DNA from: Nitrospira lenta
Lineage (GTDB): Bacteria > Nitrospirota > Nitrospiria > Nitrospirales > Nitrospiraceae
NCBI GenBank assembly: GCA_945906715.1
Contig: CAMDRK010000037.1
Span: 1-13,623, forward strand
Reading direction: 5' to 3'
DNA: 13,623 nt
Positions 6,590 through 11,646 of this stretch are shown piece after piece; within the stretch, counting starts at the first letter, position 1, and each line of letters opens with the position of its first letter. A program made the position numbers and the translations under genes. The notes beneath the pieces were generated by a model, which had not been told where the DNA came from, did no database searches, and was given only the letters and a program-made list of their open reading frames with translations.

Positions 6590-7087
6590 CTAAGGGTGCA
6601 ATCCCTTCACGACACCCTTTGTGATATTCAACGCTACAGGAATTCGCTTTTGCATAAACGTCTCGGCTACCCACTTCAGATCGTCGATGGCCGTCTTTTC
6701 CGTCAGCGTGCGATGAGGAATCTTCATCGTATCGAGAAACTGCGGCATGACTTCGCCCATCACCAGATGCTCCGGCGCATCGTTGCCGCCTTGGCCCCGC
6801 CAGGACACGATCAGGATGCAGGGTTGCTGATAGATGTAGTTGAGGGAAATGAGCGTATTGAGCGATGTCCCTAGCCCGGAATTCTGCATCAACACGGCGG
6901 GAATCTTGCCGGACATATAGGCTCCGGCTGCCATGGCTACGGCTTCGTCCTCACGCACTGCCGGGGTATAGAGACGCCGCTCCATCAACTCCGCAATAAT
7001 GCCTCCCAGAATCGAGTCCGGAACCCCCGTAAAGAAATCCACCCCAATATCTTGCAGGGCTTGGACAAACGTATCGCTCTCAATCAT
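6590..7087 (-). CDS. thiamine-diphosphate-dependent decarboxylase, N-terminal (Pyr) subunit; phosphonopyruvate/sulfopyruvate decarboxylase type
   Basis: A 165-residue subunit with the ThDP pyrimidine-binding domain. GVDFFTGVPDSILGG (15-29) closely recalls phosphonopyruvate decarboxylases. REDEAVAMAAGAYMSGK contains the likely cofactor-activating glutamate (E46), and VLMQNSGLGTSLNTLISL (65-82) is shared by Ppd and ComD. It lacks the PP domain, which the next gene supplies 46 bp downstream. First gene of the operon: a promoter lies about 43-72 bp upstream. The ATG at 7087 has GAGGA upstream; an earlier in-frame ATG at 7162 lies upstream of the promoter and encodes unconserved residues, so it is rejected. 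Predicted role is decarboxylation of phosphonopyruvate, pulling the unfavourable PEP mutase reaction forward. No PEP mutase gene is next to it. Confidence 0.86.
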   Translation of the reverse strand: MIESDTFVQALQDIGVDFFTGVPDSILGGIIAELMERRLYTPAVREDEAVAMAAGAYMSGKIPAVLMQNSGLGTSLNTLISLNYIYQQPCILIVSWRGQGGNDAPEHLVMGEVMPQFLDTMKIPHRTLTEKTAIDDLKWVAETFMQKRIPVALNITKGVVKGLHP

Positions 7088-7129
7088 CCGGTCAGTTCCT
7101 CGCCACTCCGCACATGGAAAAGCGCGCGC

Positions 7130-7159
7130 ATTATAAGCTATGCCCCACGCGATTCTCAA
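7130..7159 (-). promoter_or_regulatory. sigma-70-type promoter of the phosphonate/lipid operon
   Basis: On the minus strand, TTGAGA (7159-7154) is separated by 18 bp from a perfect TATAAT (7135-7130). The start of transcription would fall near 7123, giving a leader of about 36 bases before the ATG at 7087. Position and orientation fit the first gene of the operon. Confidence 0.68.
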
Positions 7160-7209
7160 CAAAACTAAGAGAGTTGCACCCTAATAATCGGCCATGGTAG
7201 CGTTCTGGC

Positions 7210-7743
7210 ATGATCGGGCAACAGAAGCATCACGCGGGCAGATACCTTGTCCTATTGTGCCTCCTGCTTTGTATGGGCCTCCCTTTTCTAGCCCATGCGG
7301 TGCCGATGATGAATGACCCGAAGGGTTTTCAGAGCCTGGCCTGGGGCATTGCCTTGGCCACGCGGCCAGACTTGGAAGTGGCCAGAGCAGGTCCGCATGT
7401 GAATGAATACCGATTGAAAGAGGGCCCGCCATCGTATGCCGGAATCCCGGTCGAGAGCCTCCTGCTGTTATCTGTCGGCGGGCAGTTCGCCCGCGTGACC
7501 ATTCACTATCAAGGCGAGGGTCGGCACAAACAAATCCTTGCCTACCTGGAGCGACAGTTCGGTTCCCTTGAGCGCATCCAAGGGCAGATGATGCGGGGCC
7601 TCAATCAGCAATATACGTGGCGCGGGACCGATACCGAAATCAGCGTGACGTACCATGCGAACACGGAGAGGGGATTCATCTTCATCGACAGTCGCACCCT
7701 GGCTCCTCTATTCAACGACCATATCAGCGATTCGGCGGAATAA
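7210..7743 (+). CDS. secreted protein of unknown function, paralogue 1
   Basis: Not recognised as a named family. The 177-residue product has a clear signal peptide: a basic start, hydrophobic core LVLLCLLLCMGLPFL, and cleavage expected after AHA30. The mature part begins VPMMNDPKGFQSLAWGIAL, a GF-x-x-x-x-WG opening seen also in the next gene, and later has VTIHYQGEGRHKQILAYLERQFGSLERIQGQ and a closing RGFIFIDSRTL. It is probably a small periplasmic or outer-envelope domain of mixed beta/alpha type. No catalytic motif or cysteine pair is visible. It diverges from the phosphonate operon, with 122 bp between the two starts, and its ribosome-binding site is weak. The next gene begins 1 bp after its stop, so they form one transcript. 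Confidence 0.75.
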   Translation: MIGQQKHHAGRYLVLLCLLLCMGLPFLAHAVPMMNDPKGFQSLAWGIALATRPDLEVARAGPHVNEYRLKEGPPSYAGIPVESLLLLSVGGQFARVTIHYQGEGRHKQILAYLERQFGSLERIQGQMMRGLNQQYTWRGTDTEISVTYHANTERGFIFIDSRTLAPLFNDHISDSAE

Positions 7744-7744
7744 C

Positions 7745-8284
7745 ATGCCTCGCCGCCCCCGCACAACCCATTGGGTCCGCTACATTTCCCCCATCGCCCT
7801 TTTCTTCTCGCTCATCCTGCATGGCGCCCCGGCATCAGCCGTGCCGATGCAGAACGATCCAAATGGGTTCGAGGGAATCCCCTGGGGGGCAACATTTTTG
7901 GAAACCGACAGCTTCATGAAAGTCGAGGACGCCGGTCGGTCACAAACCTATGAGCTGAAGACCGGGATTCCTTCGCTAGGCCCAGCGAAGGTTGACTCCA
8001 TGCGATTCGTCACCGTCGAAGGCAAGCTCACGCGTGTGACTGTCCGCTACCAAGGCAAGACTACCCACGACCAGATCCTTGCCTATCTTCAATCCCTCTA
8101 CGGCCCGCTCGACCGCACACCAGGTCAGATCGCCAGCGGCCCCGTCAAATTCTTTAGCTGGACCGGGTTCGAAACCGACGTGAAACTCCGCTACGAGATC
8201 GGTACCGATCGCGGCATCATCTTCTTCGAGAGCCAGCAGCTCCGCCGAAAGATGACCGACAGCAACACAGACACCGTGTTCTAA
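7745..8284 (+). CDS. secreted protein of unknown function, paralogue 2
   Basis: A 179-residue product, a diverged tandem duplicate of the preceding gene. The shared layout is: signal peptide with cleavage after ASA32, mature start VPMQNDPNGFEGIPWGATF, then RVTVRYQGKTTHDQILAYLQSLYGPLDRTPGQI, a FSWTG(F) segment and DRGIIFFESQQL near the end. The start at 7745 is chosen because it provides the signal peptide and follows the previous stop by one base; the frame stays open upstream to 7655 but that stretch lies within the first gene. The function is unknown. The two proteins could act as a pair or have split substrate preferences, but nothing in the sequence shows this. Confidence 0.75.
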   Translation: MPRRPRTTHWVRYISPIALFFSLILHGAPASAVPMQNDPNGFEGIPWGATFLETDSFMKVEDAGRSQTYELKTGIPSLGPAKVDSMRFVTVEGKLTRVTVRYQGKTTHDQILAYLQSLYGPLDRTPGQIASGPVKFFSWTGFETDVKLRYEIGTDRGIIFFESQQLRRKMTDSNTDTVF

Positions 8285-8374
8285 CTAATAGTCGTCACCT
8301 CGCCTAACCATCCAAAGCTTTTAGCGGGATGCTCAAAAAGGCTGCCAGTTTTCCACGCGCGCGACAGGCACGAC

Positions 8375-8437
8375 TCGACGTTCGACGTTCAGGGTCCGAA
8401 GTTCCAAAAACCTCGAACTCCGGACATCGAACCGTCG
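8375..8437 (+). repeat. period-7 repeat, two inverted four-unit arrays around a 7-bp centre
   Basis: Left array 8375-8402: two copies of TCGACGT, then TCAGGGT and CCGAAGT. The centre is TCCAAAA (8403-8409). Right array 8410-8437 reads ACCTCGA, ACTCCGG, ACATCGA, ACCGTCG, which on the minus strand are units of the same type such as TCGATGT and TCGAGGT. All nine blocks are exactly in 7-bp phase. Confidence 0.62.
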
Positions 8438-8472
8438 CCCGTCTCGCCTTTCCCGCCAGTCTCACCTGTCTC
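8437..8472 (+). repeat. period-9 tandem repeat, four units
   Basis: Four adjoining 9-mers: GCCCGTCTC, GCCTTTCCC, GCCAGTCTC and ACCTGTCTC. They directly abut the period-7 structure. It is degenerate, and non-coding in context. Confidence 0.55.
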
Positions 8473-8580
8473 CTGCGGCTTTCCTGCTAAGCCCCTGCCA
8501 ATTGATCCCTTAGACCCAACTCCCCCTTCTGGTGGAGCCCCTACCCCCCCCCTCATGAGGGATGGCCGAAACTCCCGGAT

Positions 8581-8619
8581 GCGGTATCCTCAGCCTGTCG
8601 AGGAAAGTAGAGGATCCGC
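8581..8619 (+). promoter_or_regulatory. leader hairpin before the first PilZ gene
   Basis: GCGG, a bulged T, then ATCCTC (8581-8591) pairs with GAGGAT and CCGC (8610-8619) around an 18-base loop: a 10-bp stem that ends 26 bp before the PilZ start codon and just ahead of its ribosome-binding site. There is no T-run, so attenuation by an intrinsic terminator is not indicated. Its function is unknown. Confidence 0.35.
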
Positions 8620-8644
8620 GGCGGAACCACAGAGGGAAAACCAA

Positions 8645-9061
8645 ATGACGCTGCCCCACCCACTCTTGAGGGTCAAAAGCCAGAAATCTCATTCGCTTCT
8701 GGATGGGCGCTACGCCGAACGAGTTTCAATGTGGTGCCGAATCCGCTACTCCAGCCAGGTAGGCGCACGAGTCGTCACAGGAGAGGCAACCCTGAAAGAC
8801 CTCTCCAAAACAGGCTGCAAGATCTTGAGCGCAGCTCCGTGCCCGATAGGTAACACTCTCACTCTGTTCCTAGACCTTAAGGATGGACAGGATCCGATGC
8901 GTCTCACTGACGCCATCGTCTCCCGAATTTCCAGAGACTCGTTTGCCGTCCGATTCCCCAAGATGTCCGCAGAAGATCGGAGACGGCTGCAAGAAGTGAT
9001 ATTGAGACATATCAGGCTGTCATCTCTGAAGGATCGACGGGCAGCATTCCGCATCGTCTAA
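8645..9061 (+). CDS. PilZ-domain protein 1 (predicted c-di-GMP receptor)
   Basis: A 138-residue cytoplasmic single-domain PilZ protein. It has the c-di-GMP-binding arginine pair RxxxR in GRYAERV (R22, R26) and the DxSxxG motif in KDLSKTGCKI (D52, S54, G57), with the usual spacing of about 25 residues. A beta-strand-rich body and a C-terminal helix rich in Arg (SAEDRRRLQEVILRHIR) follow. The ATG at 8645 has GAGGG eight bases upstream; the longer open frame from 8555 lacks conserved sequence. Such stand-alone PilZ proteins act as adaptors that change partners on binding c-di-GMP in motility, polysaccharide or biofilm control. The output partner is not visible. First of four consecutive PilZ genes. 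Confidence 0.87.
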   Translation: MTLPHPLLRVKSQKSHSLLDGRYAERVSMWCRIRYSSQVGARVVTGEATLKDLSKTGCKILSAAPCPIGNTLTLFLDLKDGQDPMRLTDAIVSRISRDSFAVRFPKMSAEDRRRLQEVILRHIRLSSLKDRRAAFRIV

Positions 9062-9088
9062 ACGTCGATCTGACGCCACGGAGGGGTC

Positions 9089-9451
9089 ATGGATTCTCAT
9101 ACCATCGCGCCCATTACTACCGCAGTAGCGGCCCCCCCTGGGCAACCCGATCGTCGTCATGGCATCCGTACCCCGACATTCTTCTCTTTGCTATATTCCG
9201 GCATGGACATTGGCCAGATGCTGATCGGTGACGGCGTTGCCGGCGACCTCTCATCGAACGGAATCGGCATTCGCGGGAATCAATCGGTCAAACTCGGCAT
9301 GAAAGTGACTCTCTTCATCGACCTTCCAGGAATGGAAGAGCGATTCTGCATTACCCAGTGCCGGGTCTCCTGGGTTGAAGGATCTCAATTTGGGGTGGAG
9401 ATGGAGTCCCTGACATTGGAGCAAAAGAATCGTCTGCGGTTCTTCTTATGA
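9089..9451 (+). CDS. PilZ-domain protein 2 (predicted c-di-GMP receptor)
   Basis: A 120-residue single-domain PilZ protein with R23 and R27 of RxxxR in DRRHGIR and D53, S55, G58 of DxSxxG in GDLSSNGIGI. It follows PilZ 1 by 27 bp and has GGAGG just before the ATG, with a short spacer. The body GDGVAGDLSSNGIGIRGNQS is nearly repeated in PilZ 3 and both end in a xxNRLxxFL helix, showing that 2 and 3 come from a recent tandem duplication. It ends soon after the PilZ fold, so it has no output domain of its own. Confidence 0.88.
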   Translation: MDSHTIAPITTAVAAPPGQPDRRHGIRTPTFFSLLYSGMDIGQMLIGDGVAGDLSSNGIGIRGNQSVKLGMKVTLFIDLPGMEERFCITQCRVSWVEGSQFGVEMESLTLEQKNRLRFFL

Positions 9452-9518
9452 ACTCGGTCATCCTCTCAGTCCACAACGGAGGCATCTGAGACCAGAGCAA
9501 GAACAAGGAGGTGTCCTC

Positions 9519-9929
9519 ATGAGACGACAACAGGTCGCATCTAGCAACGGGCTTCAGTCTGTGACGGAAGTGGCCAATCGGAGGCAAAACCCCCGCCCCT
9601 CGATAGAATTCGGGTTGATGTACTCAGCCCAAGACCATCGTGGCGAGGTTCTCATGGGCGATGGCATGGTCACGGATCTCTCGCCCACGGGATTGGGTAT
9701 TCGCGGCAATGCCTCGGTCAAGCAGGGGATGGACCTTACAATCTTTCTCTACCTCCCAGATGGACAAGATCCCCTGTTTATAATGGAAGCGACGGTGGCC
9801 TGGGTAATGGAAACGAAGGTGGCTGGGGCTTCAGGACGTCGGTTTGGGGTCGAGATCCTCAAGATGAACCTACGGGAACGAAACCGGCTCTCGTACTTCT
9901 TGCGTTCGAATCTCGCATATTCCGACTAA
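9519..9929 (+). CDS. PilZ-domain protein 3 (predicted c-di-GMP receptor)
   Basis: A 136-residue single-domain PilZ protein. R22 and R26 in NRRQNPR and D53, S55, G58 in TDLSPTGLGI keep the ligand motif. It has the strongest ribosome-binding site of the cluster, AAGGAGG seven bases before the ATG, so it may be the most translated member. The nearest relative is PilZ 2, with which it shares GIRGNxSVKxGM. Compared with PilZ 2 it carries an insertion around residues 105-112 (METKVAGASGRR) between two strands, a place where partner specificity could differ (inference). Confidence 0.88.
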   Translation: MRRQQVASSNGLQSVTEVANRRQNPRPSIEFGLMYSAQDHRGEVLMGDGMVTDLSPTGLGIRGNASVKQGMDLTIFLYLPDGQDPLFIMEATVAWVMETKVAGASGRRFGVEILKMNLRERNRLSYFLRSNLAYSD

Positions 9930-9956
9930 AATATTCGCCTGCTACAACGAGAACCA

Positions 9957-10415
9957 ATGATCGGACGACGGCGGATAGACAAGGGAGTGGCGGCTCATCC
10001 CTCAGTTCATACCACTGCCCGCAGGGTGGCCCGACGGATCCCTGTGCAGATCATGGCTCGCTTTGCAGCAGCAGATCGCTTCAGACAGATCGGCGATGGA
10101 GTAGCCCTTGATCTCTCCGAGCGCGGGTGCAAACTCCGCAGTACGCAGGAGTTGCCCATAGGACATTTCCGGGCTCTCTACCTGACAATCCCTGAGACAT
10201 CCCGTCTGGTTCTCATCTCGGAGTTTCGGGTGATCTGGGCTGCGGAAAACGAATACGGAATCGAATTTCTTCACATCATGGCGCGAGAGCAGTCCCGGCT
10301 TCGCCATTTCATTTGGAAACAGATGAACCGGCCCACACTCAAAGGCAAGCCCCCTTCGCTCACCATCCAGGACCATTCCCGCCCACGGCGGCCACAGCTG
10401 AAATCCTTGCCTTAG
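9957..10415 (+). CDS. PilZ-domain protein 4 (predicted c-di-GMP receptor)
   Basis: A 152-residue single-domain PilZ protein, last of the array, 27 bp after PilZ 3. The arginine motif is in ARRVARRIPV (R22/R26 or R23/R27) and DxSxxG in LDLSERGCKL (D52, S54, G57). The GCKL/GCKI version of the second motif places it nearer PilZ 1 than 2 and 3, which have G(I/L)GI. It has a long Arg-Lys-Pro-rich C-terminal tail after residue 125, absent from the others, probably disordered and suited to binding acidic partners (inference). The ribosome-binding site before the ATG at 9957 is weak, so the start is less certain. Confidence 0.85.
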   Translation: MIGRRRIDKGVAAHPSVHTTARRVARRIPVQIMARFAAADRFRQIGDGVALDLSERGCKLRSTQELPIGHFRALYLTIPETSRLVLISEFRVIWAAENEYGIEFLHIMAREQSRLRHFIWKQMNRPTLKGKPPSLTIQDHSRPRRPQLKSLP

Positions 10416-10469
10416 CCCGCATTATTCATGAACACTTCTGCTCCAATCGCAGATTCGCCGCTGCCACAA

Positions 10470-10498
10470 GCCTGGACGCGGTGGCCCGGCGTCCAGGC
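10470..10498 (+). repeat. perfect 10-bp inverted repeat
   Basis: GCCTGGACGC (10470-10479) and GCGTCCAGGC (10489-10498) form a GC-rich stem with a 9-base loop, 55 bp after the last PilZ stop. Without a following T-run it is not a standard intrinsic terminator, though it could stabilise the 3' end of the PilZ mRNA. Confidence 0.45.
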
Positions 10499-10525
10499 AG
10501 GCGGGCTCGCCGCTCGGTCGGTCAA

Positions 10526-10543
10526 CATACTGTTTCAAGTATG
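10526..10543 (+). repeat. 6-bp inverted repeat, operator-like
   Basis: CATACT and AGTATG flank six bases (GTTTCA). The short symmetric AT-richer site could be a protein-binding palindrome. No gene starts within 400 bp downstream, so its target is unclear. Confidence 0.3.
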
Positions 10544-10577
10544 CCTCCCTCCCTCGCAGCTCCGCGCGCCTGTCTCG

Positions 10578-10603
10578 CGTGGCGACTACGCGATTTCGCC
10601 ACG
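10578..10603 (+). repeat. 8-bp inverted repeat
   Basis: CGTGGCGA (10578-10585) and TCGCCACG (10596-10603) form a perfect stem with a 10-base loop. It is the third inverted repeat within 135 bp in this gene-free stretch. Confidence 0.4.
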
Positions 10604-10925
10604 AACCGTCATGAATAATGTGGACTAGCTAGCTCTTAGTAACAGACATGGAACGAGATCTGCCGCGCGAGGCAAGGTACTCGGCAATCCCACGTTTCAC
10701 CTTTCATGTCTAACGTTTTACGGTTTCTAGGAGCGGCTTGTTCAGTATCCTGCTAGAGCCGCCTCGCGAAGATTCCGGCTTATACGCAGATTGTTTTTCC
10801 TGTCAAGCGCCTCCGATGAAAGGGAAACGGCTTGAACATTGCTTCCACATTCATCACCAGCCACGACAGCACCGAAGCCGCATACACCCTGCCAAAACAA
10901 CTCGCGTGCAGTTCCTGTCCAATGC

Positions 10926-10955
10926 TTGCCCCTTGGAATCGCTGCATGCTAGGAT
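10926..10955 (+). promoter_or_regulatory. candidate promoter of the TetR-efflux cluster
   Basis: TTGCCC (10926-10931) and TAGGAT (10950-10955) are separated by 18 bp. Transcription would begin near 10962, inside the adjacent palindromic operator, as expected for a repressor-controlled promoter. Both hexamers are moderate matches, so the assignment rests partly on position. Confidence 0.42.
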
Positions 10956-10959
10956 TCAG

Positions 10960-10979
10960 GTGAGTAAGCACTCACTTAC
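10960..10979. promoter_or_regulatory. TetR-type operator, pseudo-palindrome
   Basis: GTGAGTAAGCACTCACTTAC is a 20-bp pseudo-palindrome: 7 of 10 positions are symmetric, with half-sites of the form GTRAGTRAG. Two exact smaller palindromes overlap in it, GTGAGT-N4-ACTCAC and GTAAG-N6-CTTAC, as in TetR operators that bind overlapping dimers. It ends one base before the ATG of the regulator, so the regulator probably represses its own cluster. Confidence 0.7.
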
Positions 10980-10980
10980 C

Positions 10981-11646
10981 ATGAAGAAACGGACGACACA
11001 GACCACGAACGGGAACGGGCAGCGGGCTTCGGCGCGCGACCGTCAGGCCAGCCTCATCGTGGCAGCCGCATCACTCTTCGCCGGAAAAGGGTTCAACGGC
11101 ACCACCACAAAAGAAATTGCCAAAGCGGCGGGCGTGAGTGAGGCGCTGGTCTTCAAGTATTTCCCGACGAAACGAACGCTTTACGCCGCAATCCTGGCAG
11201 AAAAAGTGACCGTCAACGAACTGCTCGACGCAGTGGAGGCTGCAGCCAAAACACACGACGACCATCGTGTGTTTACAATGATTGCGAGCTATCGCATTCG
11301 CCCCGGCGTCGATTCAACACTCTTACGACTCCTCTTATTCAGTGCGCTGGAAGGGCACGAACTATCCGACATGTTCTTCGGCAAGCACCACAAGGTGTTC
11401 TATGACCACCTTGCCGCATATATCCGTACAAGGATTGAAGATGGCGCATTTCGTCCGGTCGATCCCCTCCTGGCGGCCCGCGCGTTCATCGGCATGGTCG
11501 TCCATCATCGTCTGCTCCATGAGATATTCGGAGTCCCGATGCATCAATCCCATGAAGACACGGTGGCAACCTATGTCGACCTCTTCCTGAGCGGACTGAT
11601 CAAGACGCCGGCCGACCATAAGGGGCCAGGGAGGCGGTCGCGATGA
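10981..11646 (+). CDS. TetR family transcriptional regulator of RND efflux cluster
   Basis: A 221-residue regulator. The N-terminal DNA-binding domain spans about 22-70: AAASLFAGKGFNGTTTKEIAKAAG then GVSEALVFKYFPTKRTLY, the typical TetR helix-turn-helix with the VFKYFPTK end. The C-terminal part is the variable ligand-binding and dimer region with LLLFSALEGHELSDMFF. Its stop overlaps the ATG of the efflux adaptor by 4 bp (ATGA), so the regulator and pump are made together. ATG 10981 directly follows the operator and has no clear ribosome-binding site. An in-frame GTG at 10960 with AGGA upstream is an alternative start that would put the operator inside the coding sequence. The expected role is repression relieved by a pump substrate; the ligand is unknown. 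Confidence 0.9.
   Translation: MKKRTTQTTNGNGQRASARDRQASLIVAAASLFAGKGFNGTTTKEIAKAAGVSEALVFKYFPTKRTLYAAILAEKVTVNELLDAVEAAAKTHDDHRVFTMIASYRIRPGVDSTLLRLLLFSALEGHELSDMFFGKHHKVFYDHLAAYIRTRIEDGAFRPVDPLLAARAFIGMVVHHRLLHEIFGVPMHQSHEDTVATYVDLFLSGLIKTPADHKGPGRRSR

Larger units (their letters stand above)
8285..8644 (+). other. gene-free spacer rich in short-period repeats
   Basis: These 360 bp between the secreted paralogues and the first PilZ gene hold no supported gene. They contain a period-7 inverted double array (8375-8437), a period-9 array (8437-8472), a perfect 12-bp palindrome CCCTCATGAGGG (8550-8561) and a leader hairpin (8581-8619). GCGGGATGCTCAAAAAGG (8325-8342) near the left end may be the remnant of a longer dispersed repeat, which I cannot confirm here. 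The PilZ promoter must lie here or upstream, but I could not pick one. Confidence 0.6.
10416..10980 (+). other. gene-free stretch between PilZ array and TetR gene
   Basis: These 565 bp show no convincing gene. Short frames exist, including an upstream extension of the TetR frame to 10738, but none has a ribosome-binding site with family-like sequence. The left part has three separate inverted repeats (10470-10498, 10526-10543, 10578-10603). The right end has the promoter and operator of the TetR gene. The middle (about 10620-10920) shows nothing I can name. Confidence 0.6.

Noticed and set aside
7088..7162. Earlier ATG at 7162 for the first decarboxylase subunit
   Set aside because: It would lie upstream of the TTGAGA/TATAAT promoter, lacks a ribosome-binding site and adds residues unlike the family; ATG 7087 has GAGGA and begins at the conserved domain.
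8375..8472. CRISPR array
   Set aside because: Units of 7-9 bp follow each other without spacers, far shorter than CRISPR repeats, and no cas genes are present.
8581..8619. c-di-GMP riboswitch controlling the PilZ genes
   Set aside because: A simple one-stem hairpin; I do not see the two-helix scaffold, the tetraloop/receptor or the conserved purine core of GEMM-type riboswitches.
8555..8644. Earlier ATG for PilZ protein 1
   Set aside because: It would start inside the 12-bp palindrome and run through the leader hairpin; ATG 8645 has a good GAGGG site at normal spacing.
10738..10980. Long N-terminal extension of the TetR protein
   Set aside because: About 80 extra residues without family similarity, crossing the promoter and operator; the DNA-binding domain begins normally from ATG 10981.
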